DNA of 64,000 nt from assembly GCF_029784155.1 (NCBI RefSeq), contig NC_073691.1, positions 64,052,839 to 64,116,838 on the forward strand, in the 5' to 3' direction. The position numbers and the translations under genes are program-made. Under the pieces are notes generated by a model. It was not told where the DNA came from. It saw nothing but the letters and a program-made list of their open reading frames with translations, and searched no databases. Below, piece by piece: positions 22,801 through 33,751 of this stretch (positions are counted from its first letter, which is position 1; the number at the start of each line of letters is the position of its first letter). The stretch is from Uranotaenia lowii. Its lineage: Eukaryota > Arthropoda > Insecta > Diptera > Culicidae.

Positions 22801-24309
22801 ACTGTTAACTGAAAGGTGTAAATTAATTTAGCCTCATATACACACTTTATCACAGTTTTCTCTTTATAAAAATTTCTTAGCACCTATCAGAGAAAGCGAC
22901 ATTTGTAATACACTCCAATGTTTATGATATCGCCTTCATTTATGCAATTGTATATGGTAAGTATGTGTTTAAAGATTATAAATCGAAATTGTAATGCATC
23001 AATTAATATTAATATGACCTTTTTATACTTTTGTTGTAGAAATTATTATGCAAACTGAAACTGTAAAATTGAACTACAATATTGTAAGTTACCAACAATA
23101 TTTATACGACTCTTAGAAACATAGAAACCAGTTCGACGCAATTTATTTTTCCGTTAAAACACAACATCATAAATCTTTAAGCAATTATTCCCCAGTAAAA
23201 AAACCCTGTAAGAGGTACACCAGGATAGATAGCAAGACGGGATAAGTTGAAATGAAGATTATTAAAACAACACTCAGTAAACACTAGGTTTGCAAACTTA
23301 GTACGACAAGCTACCTGTTAATTGAAGAAAATTTCAGAAAGAAAAACTACTGTTTCCAAATGCCCACTGTATGGAGAGTGGAAACACCAACAGTCTATCT
23401 ATAAAAATCAATTCGGTGATTGTTTTCGCCTAGTATTTATCATGATTTTGATCCCTGCGTTTGTTTGAAACATAATACGCAATATATTGGATGTTATTTC
23501 GTCAGAAACTATCGAACCTAATTTTTGTTTGGTTTAACATTTAACAATTCTACTACCGAATGTGCAAAACAAGGCCGGATTTCTTCCACTGTTTAATTTA
23601 AAATATTTTACTCTTGTGAATTTTTTTTTGGGATTTTAAACCCATTGGTTTATTCATCCCCCCGGTACTCTTGTGTATAATTGTGCATCGATGCCTTAAG
23701 AAAATTCTCAGAAGTAAAAATCTAATCTGTCTTCCTTTGAACATTCCCGTAAAACAAAATCACAATAACAATTACAATTAAGGGAAAACGAGCTAATTAT
23801 AGTAATGCTATTATCTAACACTTTTTCTTCGAAAAGAAAAACAGCCTTGTTTGCATTTACCCCGGTGTACCTTAAATAAATTCTGAAAAGAGTCGATCTT
23901 ACCGGTTTTGTAGAGAACCATCCAATAGCATTTCGATTTTTCCTGATATGCCATTCTTCCTCCTCGTCACCTCCAATTGTTGAAAGTCATCGTTTGACCA
24001 CAGATCTTATTAATCCACTGGCCAATTTGATAGTGTTGGATGTTTAGATATTTTTGTCCAACCGGGTATAAAAAGCTGGAAACCGATAGGATGGATCCCT
24101 GTAGCCAACAAACATTTTCAAAGCCTTATCGCAGCGATACTTATTCTTCGTCATCTGAAAATCGAAAAAGCTCTAAGGTAGATCAAATATTGCACATTTA
24201 CTGCTCAAACTTACCCTTGAACAACCGTGGATCAATATATTTCGACCTGATGATGGAGAAACTGCGCTATGGGTTTTTGTTTGTTTACTTTCTGACACGT
24301 TTTTGTTCA
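19875..24309. other. Long AT-rich stretch, no gene recognised
   Basis: No coding frame with a known motif is seen; the short frames (for example 20061-20315 and 24040-24315) look like chance. Less AT-rich patches at about 20080-20250 and 21440-22150 are not repeated in the window and could be host regulatory or untranslated sequence. A possible weak element lies between GGTACACCAGG (23214) and CCGGTGTACC (about 23862), whose ends are inverted. Confidence 0.4.
22184..22270. repeat. Shared 23-mer followed by imperfect palindrome
   Basis: 22184-22206 is identical to 14717-14739 over 23 bases. Directly after it, GGTACAAGGCAAG (22221-22233) pairs with CTTGGCTTGTACC (22258-22270) with one mismatch. 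This suggests a decayed repeat family member, but no boundary can be set. Confidence 0.5.
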
Positions 24310-24316
24310 TCCTAGG

Positions 24317-25024
24317 CAGAGGTGCCAGGTGATCTGATAAATCAGATTTGTCCTGATTTTCGAGAGACCGTCCTGATTTTTCAAAAACTCTCGAGTTGTC
24401 CTGATTTTTGAAAATTTGTCCCCAAAATGTTCTGATTTGTCATTTTCAGTTTCATAAAAACTTCTTAAATACGATCGAAATTTGAAGTTAACTATGAGAA
24501 AATGGAATAAATAGGTTATAAAATTGTTAAACCCATTTAACAGATAGTAATCTTCTGTTCAGATGATATTCAAATGGTGTTTGTCGATATGAACTACCAG
24601 CCAGCCAACAAGCTGCGTACTGATGTTGCATAATTCAAGGCGTTTACAGCACCTGAATTGCGCCTTTATTAATGCAATCTAAGCAAAAATCCTTATTTTT
24701 ACATGAATCAAGAGGTGTCCTAAAAATCCTCTCTGTTGTGGTATGAGCCTACTTGGTTGAATGATTCAACTGAATCAGAGCAATCGAAAGATTCCTTTTA
24801 ATTCAACCACGGTGAATGAAAAGTTCATATACCAGTATTTCGATAGCAACTTACTACCTTAGTAAGTAAGGTAGTAAGTTGCTATTGGAATACTGGTATA
24901 TGAACTTTTCATTTACCGTGGTTGAATTAAAAAGGAATCTTTCGATTGCTTTGATTCAGGTAAAAAATCCTGATTTTTAACTTCACGTTGTCCTGATTTT
25001 TGATGAAACCATCTGGCACCCCTG
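24317..25024. mobile_element. hAT-like element rich in TCCTGATTTTT
   Basis: Ends are CAGAGGTGCCAGGTG and, reverse complemented, CAGGGGTGCCAGATG. TCCTAG occurs at 24310-24315 and again at 25025-25030, consistent with a decayed 8-bp hAT target duplication. Both subterminal regions repeat TCCTGATTTTT several times. It is 708 bp long, non-coding, and carries a separate 190-bp palindrome in its right half (24770-24959). Confidence 0.65.
24770..24959. repeat. 190-bp near-perfect palindrome
   Basis: Two 95-bp arms meet near 24864/24865 with almost no loop. Mirrored words include CTGAATCAGAGCAATCGAAA / TTTCGATTGCTTTGATTCAG, AATTCAACCACGGTGAATGA / TCATTTACCGTGGTTGAATT and AGTAAGTTGC at the centre. 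Only a few mismatches and one single-base gap are visible. This is probably a small foldback element that inserted into the surrounding hAT-like element. Confidence 0.85.
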
Positions 25025-25030
25025 TCCTAG

Positions 25031-25679
25031 AGGTCGGTTCTGTGACAACTATTATATGCCTATAGCCATTTGGAAAAAAGCATTTATTTAACAATTAACA
25101 TTCAGATCCAGAGCTTTTTTCTACCTAGAAAACAAAAAGCAGCATTAATAAAAACACGGACATTTAATAGGTTATTTGTTCAAAATTTAATTTAAAAAAT
25201 TACATAAAAAATATATTTTTTTTCTGTGACTACCAAAAAAACGATTTTGAAAACTAGACATTTCTAAGATTTTACTGGTTTTGAAGTTTCTCTCATTTGT
25301 AGCATGTGACACCTGATTGACAATGAAGTGAAAATTTTCATTGCTTTTGGGTTTTTTTTGTAGCAATTTATGCTCATAATTTTCAATGGTTCCAATTTAG
25401 ACAATTACTGCTGATTGATAATTTTGATGATTATTAAATAGGCGTTTTGTACATATCAATTGGACAAAGAAAATAATTTTTCTCTTTTTAAACATGCAAT
25501 ATGTCATGTTTATGAAGGTTTTTGAAAAAAAAAAGTAAATCGAAAATTCTGTTCAGAGGGAAACGAGTTTGGCTTCTTAATGCCTCAAGGTATGAGCTGT
25601 TTCAAATAAGTTATGCCCAATTTTGCATTTGTTGTCGGTTGAAGATATGCGTCAAATGTAATCTTTCCATAATGGAAAA
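25031..25679. other. AT-rich gap, no gene seen
   Basis: No gene or clear repeat. The frame 25522-25809 runs into the GCTATC-type repeat and shows no domain. Confidence 0.5.
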
Positions 25680-26038
25680 CACAACACCAAATTATGCTAT
25701 TATTGTGGTATCAAAAGCTCAATTTTGGCTCAGTTTGCTATCATTTTTAATTTTAACTTCATATGTTTTTTTTTTCGAAATTGAATATCATTTTTGGATA
25801 CCTGAATGATGTCTAGTTTTGCTCTCAAAATAAATGCTACATCACATTTTGCTTGCAGTTTGCTGTTGATCCCTTATTTTGGTCTCACCTTGCTATCAAT
25901 TTAATATTTTTGATACCTCAGCTATGCCTTATTTTGCTATCGTGAAAAATTCAACAGCAAATGATGCTCTCATTTTGCTAATTACACCTCATTTTAGTAT
26001 CAATTTGCTATCGATTTTGGCAACAAAGTCTGCTCGGG
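25680..26038. mobile_element. GCTATC-family MITE, copy 2 (left end lost)
   Basis: The right end reads GGCAACAAAGTCTGCTCGGG, the reverse complement of the start of copy 1. The body is a dense series of ATTTTGCTATC, TTTTGCTCTC and TTTGGTCTCA words spaced roughly 20-25 bases apart. The matching left terminus is not visible, so the copy is truncated or replaced. Confidence 0.65.
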
Positions 26039-28121
26039 TTGAACTAGCCCCGGCAATCAAAGTCCCCCCAACTTTCGGTATTATTTGATAATATTTCGAT
26101 GTCAAGATTAGTGCTGTACCGACAATTTTTTGACGGACTGCTAGGTTAAAAAAAAATCAGGAAATGCTTGTTTATTAATTGGAGAGATCAGGAGTTGATG
26201 GATTGGTTTCCAAAAAGTTTGAAAACAAAGACCAAACATTGAAAAAAATTCATGTTTCCACCAACTTTGTCTATTTTCACTAACTCCTGGGTAGTTTCAG
26301 GTGATTTCGTTTCCACACTCGAAGGCACCAATGACACGACCCGAGACATCCGTTCCCTAATTTATCGCTTGTTAATTTGACATTTTAACGGTTATTGGTT
26401 TATTGGGTGGGTTTTCTATAAATTGAATTAGACATCGGAGGGACACCGAAAACGGGGGAAAAAAGGGTTAATTTTGTTTGATGATATGCAGCCGGGCTAA
26501 TCGTTGTTTTAGTAATCAAACGATCAGCTTACCTACTGGAAAGCTAAAACAAAAACAAGTTCCAAATGATTTGAGCTGCGCGGAGCAGAGGCTCCCGTTC
26601 AGGTTCCGGCGCACGTGTCGAAAGGTAGAAGTGAATGAATTCGATGAATAAAAGGGTCTCTCAATGACCTTTTGAATATTCAAATCCCATTCGATTCCCA
26701 ATCGATTCGATTAGTTCGAGTTGTGCGCTTCTGCTGGCTAATCAAGTCGTTAGCTGTTGCTAATGTACAAATTAATAAGCTACATTTCTCAAAGGCGCCT
26801 CACGTGAACACTTGACCGAGGGTACCTTTTTCAAATCGTCGAGTGATATACAACGGTTGATGTTGGGTGAAATCGATTTAATTTTTCTGATTAAATCACA
26901 AACTTTGTATCTCAGACACTTACGCAAGCAGAAGGTCCCTCGACCTAGGCTTGATGTGACAAAAGACAAGCCTGTCGACAAAATAAAAACATCCTCCCCC
27001 TGTCATTATGACAGCTGGTAAATACCGACGAAACTTGTTTCGCACTTTATTAAAGTTAAACAATAGCTCATACTCAGCCTAGTTTAACGGTATGTCAACT
27101 CCGCCCATCGCACCTTCGCGTTTTTTACAAGAAAATCTCTCAAGGCACCACCTTATTGCCGAGGACCAAGTGAAAAATTATTCATTAAACAAATATCCTG
27201 GCTGCTGGCCGCGAGAATAGTCTTCGGGGGGTAGAGGGTGTTAACTCTCAGCTCCAGGAGTAATCGGTAAAAGAGGACGCGAAAAAGCGGAGGGAAAACG
27301 ATAGTGCGATAATGTCTAGGTGACATATCGATTCGATCCGTATAATTAGTGTCAATTATTTTTTGTCAACGCGGGTAAAACGGGCACTGGAACTGGAACT
27401 GCAGCTCGTTGCAGTTTTGGACTAGTGGACTAGCGCAACCACAAAGGTGACTGGTAAATTGCAAACCAGAATCACTTGTCAACCAAAATAAATCTGCATA
27501 AATTTATCAACGAGGGATGAAATGCCAATGGTCCTTTGAAGGTGTAGAGCTACATTTTTTTATGCCTTGAATTTAAGTTTCAATGCTACCGTTGCATTGT
27601 ACAGTTGAATATTTTATACAGAAGGTATTTTAGAGTTTTTATCAAAAAAAAGTTTACATTTTTGGCATAAAATTACATCCTTCCAATTTTGAAGTTCAAA
27701 ACAACTTTAGAGGTACCAATAGAAATTCGTAAACAAAGTTTGCGTCGCAAAACTATTTCTCTGAACTTCCCAAATCGGCAGTTTGAAGTTCAACAATCCA
27801 ACGAAAACTGGAAAATTTTATGTTTTCTGCTACGTTACAACGATCAATCTATAGAAACGTACAAAATCAAAACAATAAGAGTCGGGAACAGGATTAGTGC
27901 TAGGAACAGGTTCAGCATCAGGATCTGGATAAACATTCGAATCAAGATAAGGTTTAGGATCAGCATTAGCATCTGATCTGTATTTTATTATGGTTTTGTT
28001 ATGGAATTCTAGTGCAACCAGTTTTTACAGTCTTAAGCAATGCTTGAATGTTCGATTCACCCTTTTGCATAAAGACAGTTCTGAAATGGATAATAAAGCT
28101 TTAACTTATCACATTTTAGAG
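26039..28121. other. Non-repetitive stretch, candidate host DNA
   Basis: About 26330-27480 is less AT-rich and has no visible repeat or transposon end. Overlapping frames on both strands at 26772-27021 have no recognised domain. A degenerate hexamer array of GGATCAG/GGAACAGG type occurs at about 27885-27975. I cannot support an exon; regulatory DNA is possible. Confidence 0.4.
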
Positions 28122-28358
28122 CTGGGGTGAAATTATGAATCCTATTCGATTCGAGTTACCCGTTTCGAGTTGAACTCGAATCGAATTAGAATCAGTATTA
28201 CGAATCTCGTTCGAGTTCTAAATTTTATCGTATTAGATTTCGAGTAAATCGGGTAGTAGATCATCTCGAAACGTTCCATTCGAATCGAGATCGGTAATGC
28301 CAAAGTTGGTCGAATCGAACGAAACTCGATTGTTTCGAGTTCCATAATCCCGCCCCTG
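28122..28358. mobile_element. Small MITE-like element full of TTCGAG/CGAATCGA
   Basis: Left end CTGGGGTGAAATTATGAA; right end reverse complemented CAGGGGCGGGATTATGGAA. The 237-bp interior contains more than ten TTCGAG, CTCGAA or CGAATCG words in both orientations. The minus-strand frame 28142-28444 is only a product of this repetition. The CAGGGG end suggests a hAT-type element, but no exact 8-bp duplication is visible. Confidence 0.5.
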
Positions 28359-28641
28359 GTTTGAAAGAATTTAAAATGTTTTATTAAAACTACAATTAGT
28401 TTGCACTTAATTTTGCTAATACTTTTTCTTGTATGCTTTATCAAATCTCGCAGTTCTTGAATTAAAAAAAATGTTATAAAATCAAGTTACAGATCTCGAT
28501 GAAGAAGCAAAAGTAGAACCCGCTCAAATTAAATTAAAAATATTTTAGATTAAAACTTCCATGTTCGCACATTTCCTTCTTTGGTGCTGCTGTTAAGCTG
28601 AATGAAATAAAAATCCAAGATGCCTGTTTCTGCTTTTCCTA

Positions 28642-29484
28642 TGAGGGAGAATACTTGATCCCCTTTTCTTATCTTCATCATATCTTTTCGGGAAAATTTA
28701 GCAACTCGCCGTCTTTTGCATTTTCTGACAGGATGTAATGTAAAGTTGCTCCAAAAGTTAGGACGATATATGAACTCGTAGATGAACTAGAAGCATTTTC
28801 GTGAGACTAAAAAAATTGTGATTTTTTTAAAGTTACAGGAGACTCGATCCTTTACTAAAGGAGACTTGATCCTTAATTCAGGGTGCCCTAGGCACAAAGC
28901 TAGTAAAATCCAAAGATAAAAGATCCGTTGATTATTTTTCAACATATTAGTTCTCATTTCACAGTTTGTAAGTATCAGAAAAAGATATTTCTAAAGGTTG
29001 GTCTACTAACCTAGAGTCATTGCATACTTTAATTTCATGATGACCAATGATCGCGATCCATTCAGATGGAAAATGTTTCTTTCTGGACTCTAGAGATCAA
29101 TTATACCCATAACATACATTTTGGAAAACTTCTTCTTAAAAAAAATGAGAGTTTACTATTGCTTTGAAAATATGGCATTATGAAGTTCATATTATATTCT
29201 GACGATTGAAAAATTGGTATGAATATTTTCATTGTAATTTTTTCCTGTAAGAAACATTTAAAAGAGATAAAAAAAAACTGGAAATCCCATTTTGTTAAAT
29301 TTTTCAAACAATGTTCAATAACTCGAAAAATATTTTATTTTTAAAATTTGTTGAGATAACAGCATTGTTATTTTGTTTTTTAGGCACATTTTTCTAGAAC
29401 ATTTGAAATTTGTGAGACATTCCTGTTTCGAGATATCGCGAAGGAATCAAGTATCCCCAGGGATCAAGTATTCTCATTCTCCCA
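28642..29484 (-). mobile_element. GATCAAGTATCCCC element, copy 2 (TA-flanked)
   Basis: This is the same family as 15189-16163 in reverse orientation: the right end here (GGGATCAAGTATTCTCATTC) corresponds to the left end of copy 1, and the inner words CGAGATAT, AGACATTCC and CATTTTTCTAGA are shared in reverse order. TA flanks both ends (28640-28641 and 29485-29486). It is about 130 bp shorter than copy 1. Non-coding. Confidence 0.75.
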
Positions 29485-29624
29485 TAAATGCTGCAAATCG
29501 CAAGTAGATTGTTTTTATGTTATTACACCACTTCGCTATAAAATTGTCTTTCTTATTAATAAAATTTGATGTGACTCATGCCAAACATAAGTAAACATGG
29601 CCATTGAAAAACATGGGATGTTTA

Positions 29625-29690
29625 CTCTTGGACTCGAACTCGCGAACATCGACGCAGGAGGCAATCGATGTACCAACCGAGCTATATCTT
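29625..29690 (-). repeat. tRNA-derived SINE head
   Basis: On the minus strand an A-box-like TAGCTCGGTTGG (29684-29673) is followed 30-odd bases later by a B-box-like GAGTTCGAGTCC (29641-29630). This is the internal RNA polymerase III promoter layout. The acceptor stem and standard cloverleaf do not close, and the sequence continues into a non-tRNA body (to about 29575), so I call it a SINE or tRNA pseudogene, not a functional tRNA. Confidence 0.6.
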
Positions 29691-29694
29691 AAGC

Positions 29695-30131
29695 CCAGAT
29701 AATTTGAATTGCTAAATTTTGCTATCATGCTCCGAAAGAAAACTTTGGTATAATTTTGCCTGGATGAAAGTGGTACAATGCCAACATTTGGGTCATAGTT
29801 TTCATAATCGGCTATCATAAGTATGCCGAATGTAGGTTTTTTTGATACCTCGTTTAGTAACAATTCAAAACGAGTTTCAGAGCACAATGATGCCATTTTT
29901 TTGGTCCATAACATATGTATTAATAACATATGAATATTATCAAGTAATGAGTGTTATTCCCTAGTCAACAATATTGCGATCTGGCGACCAAACAAAAAAT
30001 GTCGTCACCTATTAAGTTCGTCAAACATACTTTTCCAGACATTTTTTCAAAATCTTCCAGATATTACTGAAATACATTAATCAGAGAAAACTCTTAACAT
30101 TCCAGCTTCCTGTATAAACCTTATTTTGGCC
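29695..30131. mobile_element. GCTATC-family MITE, copy 3, left part
   Basis: Starts CCCAGATAATTTGAATTGC, then AAATTTTGCTATCATGC, comparable to the ends of copies 1 and 2, and runs on to CCTTATTTTGGCC just before 30132. Its other end is at 32479-32547, separated by the foldback composite at 30134-32476. Confidence 0.5.
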
Positions 30132-30133
30132 TA

Positions 30134-31039
30134 CACAGAAAAAAATACTGAGCTTTACATGTCATGTAAAATTTTATTTCATGTAAAGTTCGGTCAGATA
30201 TGTTGTATACTATAACGCAGCCCTGAAAAAAAACCATGCGTTTCCTCATTCGTGTCAATTTGTTGTAATTTTACATGAATTTAGCATGACACAATGTTTG
30301 TCACGTTGCAGTCGCGCACAGGGTGTGTCTTATTGTTTGCAAATATTCACAAATGTAAAAAAGTAAAATCCTTTAAAATTGTTCATAAAATACATTTTTT
30401 TTGTTGCTTTTGTAAAAAAAATTTAAGTATAGTTTATTACTCGATAAAAGTTTATACATTATTGAATAGAAAAGATATTTTGTTCTAAGGTACAGTTCAC
30501 CTTTTTCCCCTAATTTTAAATATATTTTAATATAAGAATAACTTTAACCGATAAGGTTGAAATGAAATCTTGCGGGGTTTCTGGTGAAATAACAAAGAAA
30601 CATACTCCACTAAGCGAAATTATTCAAGCAGTAATGCTGATAAATGTTATTTCCATAAGGTGATGGAGTTCCAAAATTAAATTATAAAAAATAAATATAC
30701 AAAAAATATGCTGCGAACTAACTAGCGAATGGCGTTTTAATGCCGACTTCTGCAAGTTTCATTACCCCTTTCCTTTCTAACATTCCATCATTTTGCAAAG
30801 AACATTTCTATTTACAACGAACAAATAACAAGTCTGATATAACAAAAAAAAATTAGTGTTGCCTTTTTTGAAAAGTAAAGACAATTTTTTTCAACAACAT
30901 CCATCCAAAAAGTATTGACGAAACTAAAACGAAAATTCAGATACACCCTGTGGCAGGATCGTTTCACAAACAAACACCGAACGGCCGACCGGTAAGCAGC
31001 AAGTTCGATTTGATGCGCAAAGAAAATGCTGTTTCAAAT
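30134..31039 (+). repeat. Foldback arm A
   Basis: Mirrored against 31335-32188. Shared words, in reverse order on the other side, include CACAGAAAAAAATACTGAGC at the tip, AACGCAGCCCTG, CGCACAGGGTGTGTCTTATT, GCGAATGGCGTTTTAATGCC and ACCGAACGGCCGACCGGTAA near the inner end. Confidence 0.9.
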
Positions 31040-31334
31040 CTGCACAGTATTAAATAATCATGTACACTTACATGTTTTAAGCTGCAAATAATTGGAACAA
31101 GTTATTCCTACTAAATTTACATGACTTATGACGTAATGTAAATTCCCGAAAAGAATAAAATGCCATTGTGAATTTACATGACAATAACATTGAAACCGTT
31201 CCGGCTTATAATTCCTTTCTAGTTTTTGAATCATAATTTATCAACTGCTAGCCATCAGCCTTAAAACAAAGCATGACATTGATTAAATAGATATTCATTC
31301 ATTAAAATGTTTTCTCGAAATCCGCAACCTCCAG
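31040..31334 (+). repeat. Block M (loop between arms A and A')
   Basis: Starts TGCACAGTATTAAATAATC and ends GAAATCCGCAACCTCCAG. It is repeated in reverse complement at 32189-32476. Contains several ACATGTAAA/TTTACATG words. Confidence 0.85.
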
Positions 31335-32188
31335 ATTTGAAACAGCATTTTCTTTGCGTATCAAATCGAACTTGCTGCTTACCGGTCGGCCGTTCGGTGT
31401 TTGTTTGTGAAACGATCCTGCTACAGGGTGTATCTGAATTTTCGTTTTAGTTTCGTCAATACTTTTTGGATGGATGATGTTGAAAAAAAATTGTCATTAC
31501 ATTTCAAAAAAGGTAGCACTAAGTTTTTTTTTTTTGTTATATCAGATTTGTTATTTGTTCGTTGTACATTGAAATGTTTTTTGCAAAATGATGGAATGTT
31601 AGAAAGGAAAGGGGTAATGAAACTTGCAGAGGTCGGCATTAAAACGCCATTCGCTAGTTAGTTCGCTACATTTTTTTGTATATTTATTTTTTAACTTTAT
31701 TTTTGGAGAACTTACGACTTAAAAAAAACTCCATCACCTTATGGAAAATAACATTTATCAGCATTACTGCTTGAATTATTTCGCTTAGTGGAGTTTGTTT
31801 CTTCGTTATTTCACCAGGAATCCCGCAAGATTTGATTTCAACGTTATCGGTTAAAGTTTTCCTTATATTAAAATATATTTAAAATTAGGGGCAAGAGGTG
31901 AAAAGCAACAAAAAAAATGTTTTTTATGTACAATTTTAAAAGGATTTTACTTTTTTACATTAATGAATATTTGCCAACAATAAGACACACCCTGTGCGCG
32001 ACTGCAACGTGTTCGATTCCAAACATTGTTTCATGCAAAATTCATGTAAAATTACAACAAATTGACACGAATGAGGAAACGCATGGTTTTTTTTCAGGGC
32101 TGCGTTATAGTACACAACACATCTGACCGAACTTTACATGAAAAAAAGTTTTACATGAAATGTAAAGCTCAGTATTTTTTTCTGTGTG
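31335..32188 (-). repeat. Foldback arm A'
   Basis: Reverse complement of arm A with scattered mismatches and one gap of about 85 bases. It ends in GAGCTTTACAT...CTGTGTG-type sequence mirroring the tip at 30134, but is followed by block M' rather than by TA. Confidence 0.9.
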
Positions 32189-32476
32189 GAGCTTGCGGAT
32201 TTCGAGTAAACATGAACATTATGAATATCTATTTAATCAATGTCATGCTTTGTTATAAGGCTGATGGCTTGCAGTTGCTAAATTATAATTCAAAAACTAG
32301 AAAAGAATAATAAGCCGGAACGGTTTTATTGTTATTATCATGTAAATTCACAATGGCATTTTATTCTTTTCGGAAATCAACATTACGTCATAAGTCATGT
32401 AAATTTAGTAGGAATAACTTGTTCCAATTATTTGCAGCTTAAAACATGTAAGTGTACATGATTATTTAATACTGTG
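32189..32476 (-). repeat. Block M' (outer inverted copy of M)
   Basis: Reads GAGCTTGCGGATTTCGAG to TTTAATACTGTG, the reverse complement of 31040-31334. Its end supplies the right terminus of the whole composite. Confidence 0.85.
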
Positions 32477-32478
32477 TA

Positions 32479-32547
32479 CCATTTTGGTGCAGATGCCTTA
32501 ATTTGGTCACGTTTTGCTATCGATTCAGGCATCAAAGTCTGTTCGGG
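32479..32547. mobile_element. GCTATC-family MITE, copy 3, right part
   Basis: ATTTTGGTGCAGATGCC, GTTTTGCTATCGATTC and the terminal CAAAGTCTGTTCGGG match the right end of copy 2. It is separated from its left part by the composite foldback insertion. Confidence 0.6.
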
Positions 32548-32855
32548 ATGTTTTTTTGCTGAAGAAATGAATAATATTGAAATGCGTCTAGCGTATAGGC
32601 TGGCGCATCCCGATCTCTATAGATCAATGTAGATGGAAAAAATTTAAGTGTACTTGCAAAAATATTTTTTTATAATTCGCGCAACTGGCAATTGAATCGT
32701 GTCACACAAACATATTGTTTTTTAATATATTATTCACAAACCAGATGACACACACACTCCAGTACAACCCTGATTTGAATTTCAACGGATTCTCGCGTGT
32801 TAGTTAAATGAATAATAAAAAAAAACACTATCAGTCGATAACGATCATTTACCGA
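32548..32855. other. Short gap, nothing recognised
   Basis: AT-rich sequence without a gene or clear repeat. Confidence 0.5.
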
Positions 32856-32863
32856 GCTGGCCT

Positions 32864-33743
32864 TAGAGTGTCCATTTCCCGGCCATTTTCTCATTCCCGG
32901 GAATCGGGAAATCTGGTGGCCTATTTCCCGGGAATTCCCGGGATCCCGGGAAATATTCAAAATCATGTATAATATATGCACTTCAATTCAAATATACATA
33001 GCTTATCGAACCTGTCATGCATACGAGCCCATAATTTGTTCAAAAGGTACACTTCACAATGTTTTTTTAACTTATTTTTAATCAAATTGATCAAACTGTT
33101 TTCAACAATGATAAATTCAAAACAGTTTAACGAACTATAAAATAATCTGTATAAGTCAAATGAAGAATTCATCCATGCAACTAGATGTTGAAAAAAAAAT
33201 TATTTTTATTTGTTTGATTATACCAACAATTTTTCGTTTTTCTGAGAACTTTAAATATTTGCTCTTCATATGAAAAAAAAAAGATGTATTCTTCATTTTG
33301 TGGTTTTGAAGTTAATCTAGCTTTCAAAACCAAAGGGAAACAAGTGCATGAATGTTACTTTCGAGAAACACAATCTTTCAATCTGCTGCGCGATTTTTCA
33401 TATATTTTTCGAACTATTGTTGGTTTTCGTTCAATGAATACGGCGTGGCGATATATAATCTTTTTAAACTAATCTATTTGAATAAAATAATTGTACCAAA
33501 TGGTTGCAAAATGTCTACTGCCACAGGAATCGGCATATTCTCAATGAATTTTGTATGACTACATTTTCAAAAAAAAAAAACAATAAGAATGATTACGGAG
33601 ACTTTCAGGCTTTTCCAGATAAATAATTTAATACATGTCGGGAATTCCCGGGAATGAAACTACCATTCCCGGGAATCGGGAATTCCCGAATTTTTAAATT
33701 TCCCGGGAATTCCCGCCCGGGAAATCCCGAGACGGACACTCTA
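32864..33743. mobile_element. 880-bp hAT-like element with CCCGGGAATT blocks
   Basis: Terminal inverted repeats are TAGAGTGTCC at 32864 and GGACACTCTA ending at 33743. GCTGGCCT flanks both sides (32856-32863 and 33744-33751), a perfect 8-bp target duplication diagnostic of hAT-type insertion. Both subterminal zones are built of overlapping CCCGGGAATTCCCGGG and GGGAATCGGG words (32880-32955 and 33635-33732). The centre is AT-rich. No transposase frame. The exact duplication suggests this is among the younger insertions here. Confidence 0.9.
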
Positions 33744-33751
33744 GCTGGCCT

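Larger units (their letters stand above)
30134..32476. mobile_element. 2.34-kb composite foldback element, order A-M-A'-M'
   Basis: Four blocks are seen. A (30134-31039) and A' (31335-32188) are reverse complements; M (31040-31334) and M' (32189-32476) are also reverse complements. The order is therefore A, M, A', M' rather than a simple hairpin. The outer ends are CACAG and CTGTG, each followed outward by TA (30132-30133 and 32477-32478), so the whole composite behaves as one TA-flanked insertion. A' lacks about 85 bases present in A (about 30412-30498). Frames at 30294, 31401 and 31421 are arm read-through. No transposase is present. Confidence 0.85.

Noticed and set aside
28142..28444. 100-codon frame rich in R, I, S and E
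   Set aside because: Its composition comes from repeated TTCGAG words in a MITE-like element.
29576..29929. 117-codon minus-strand frame
   Set aside because: It crosses a tRNA-derived SINE head and a MITE end, so it is a chance read-through.
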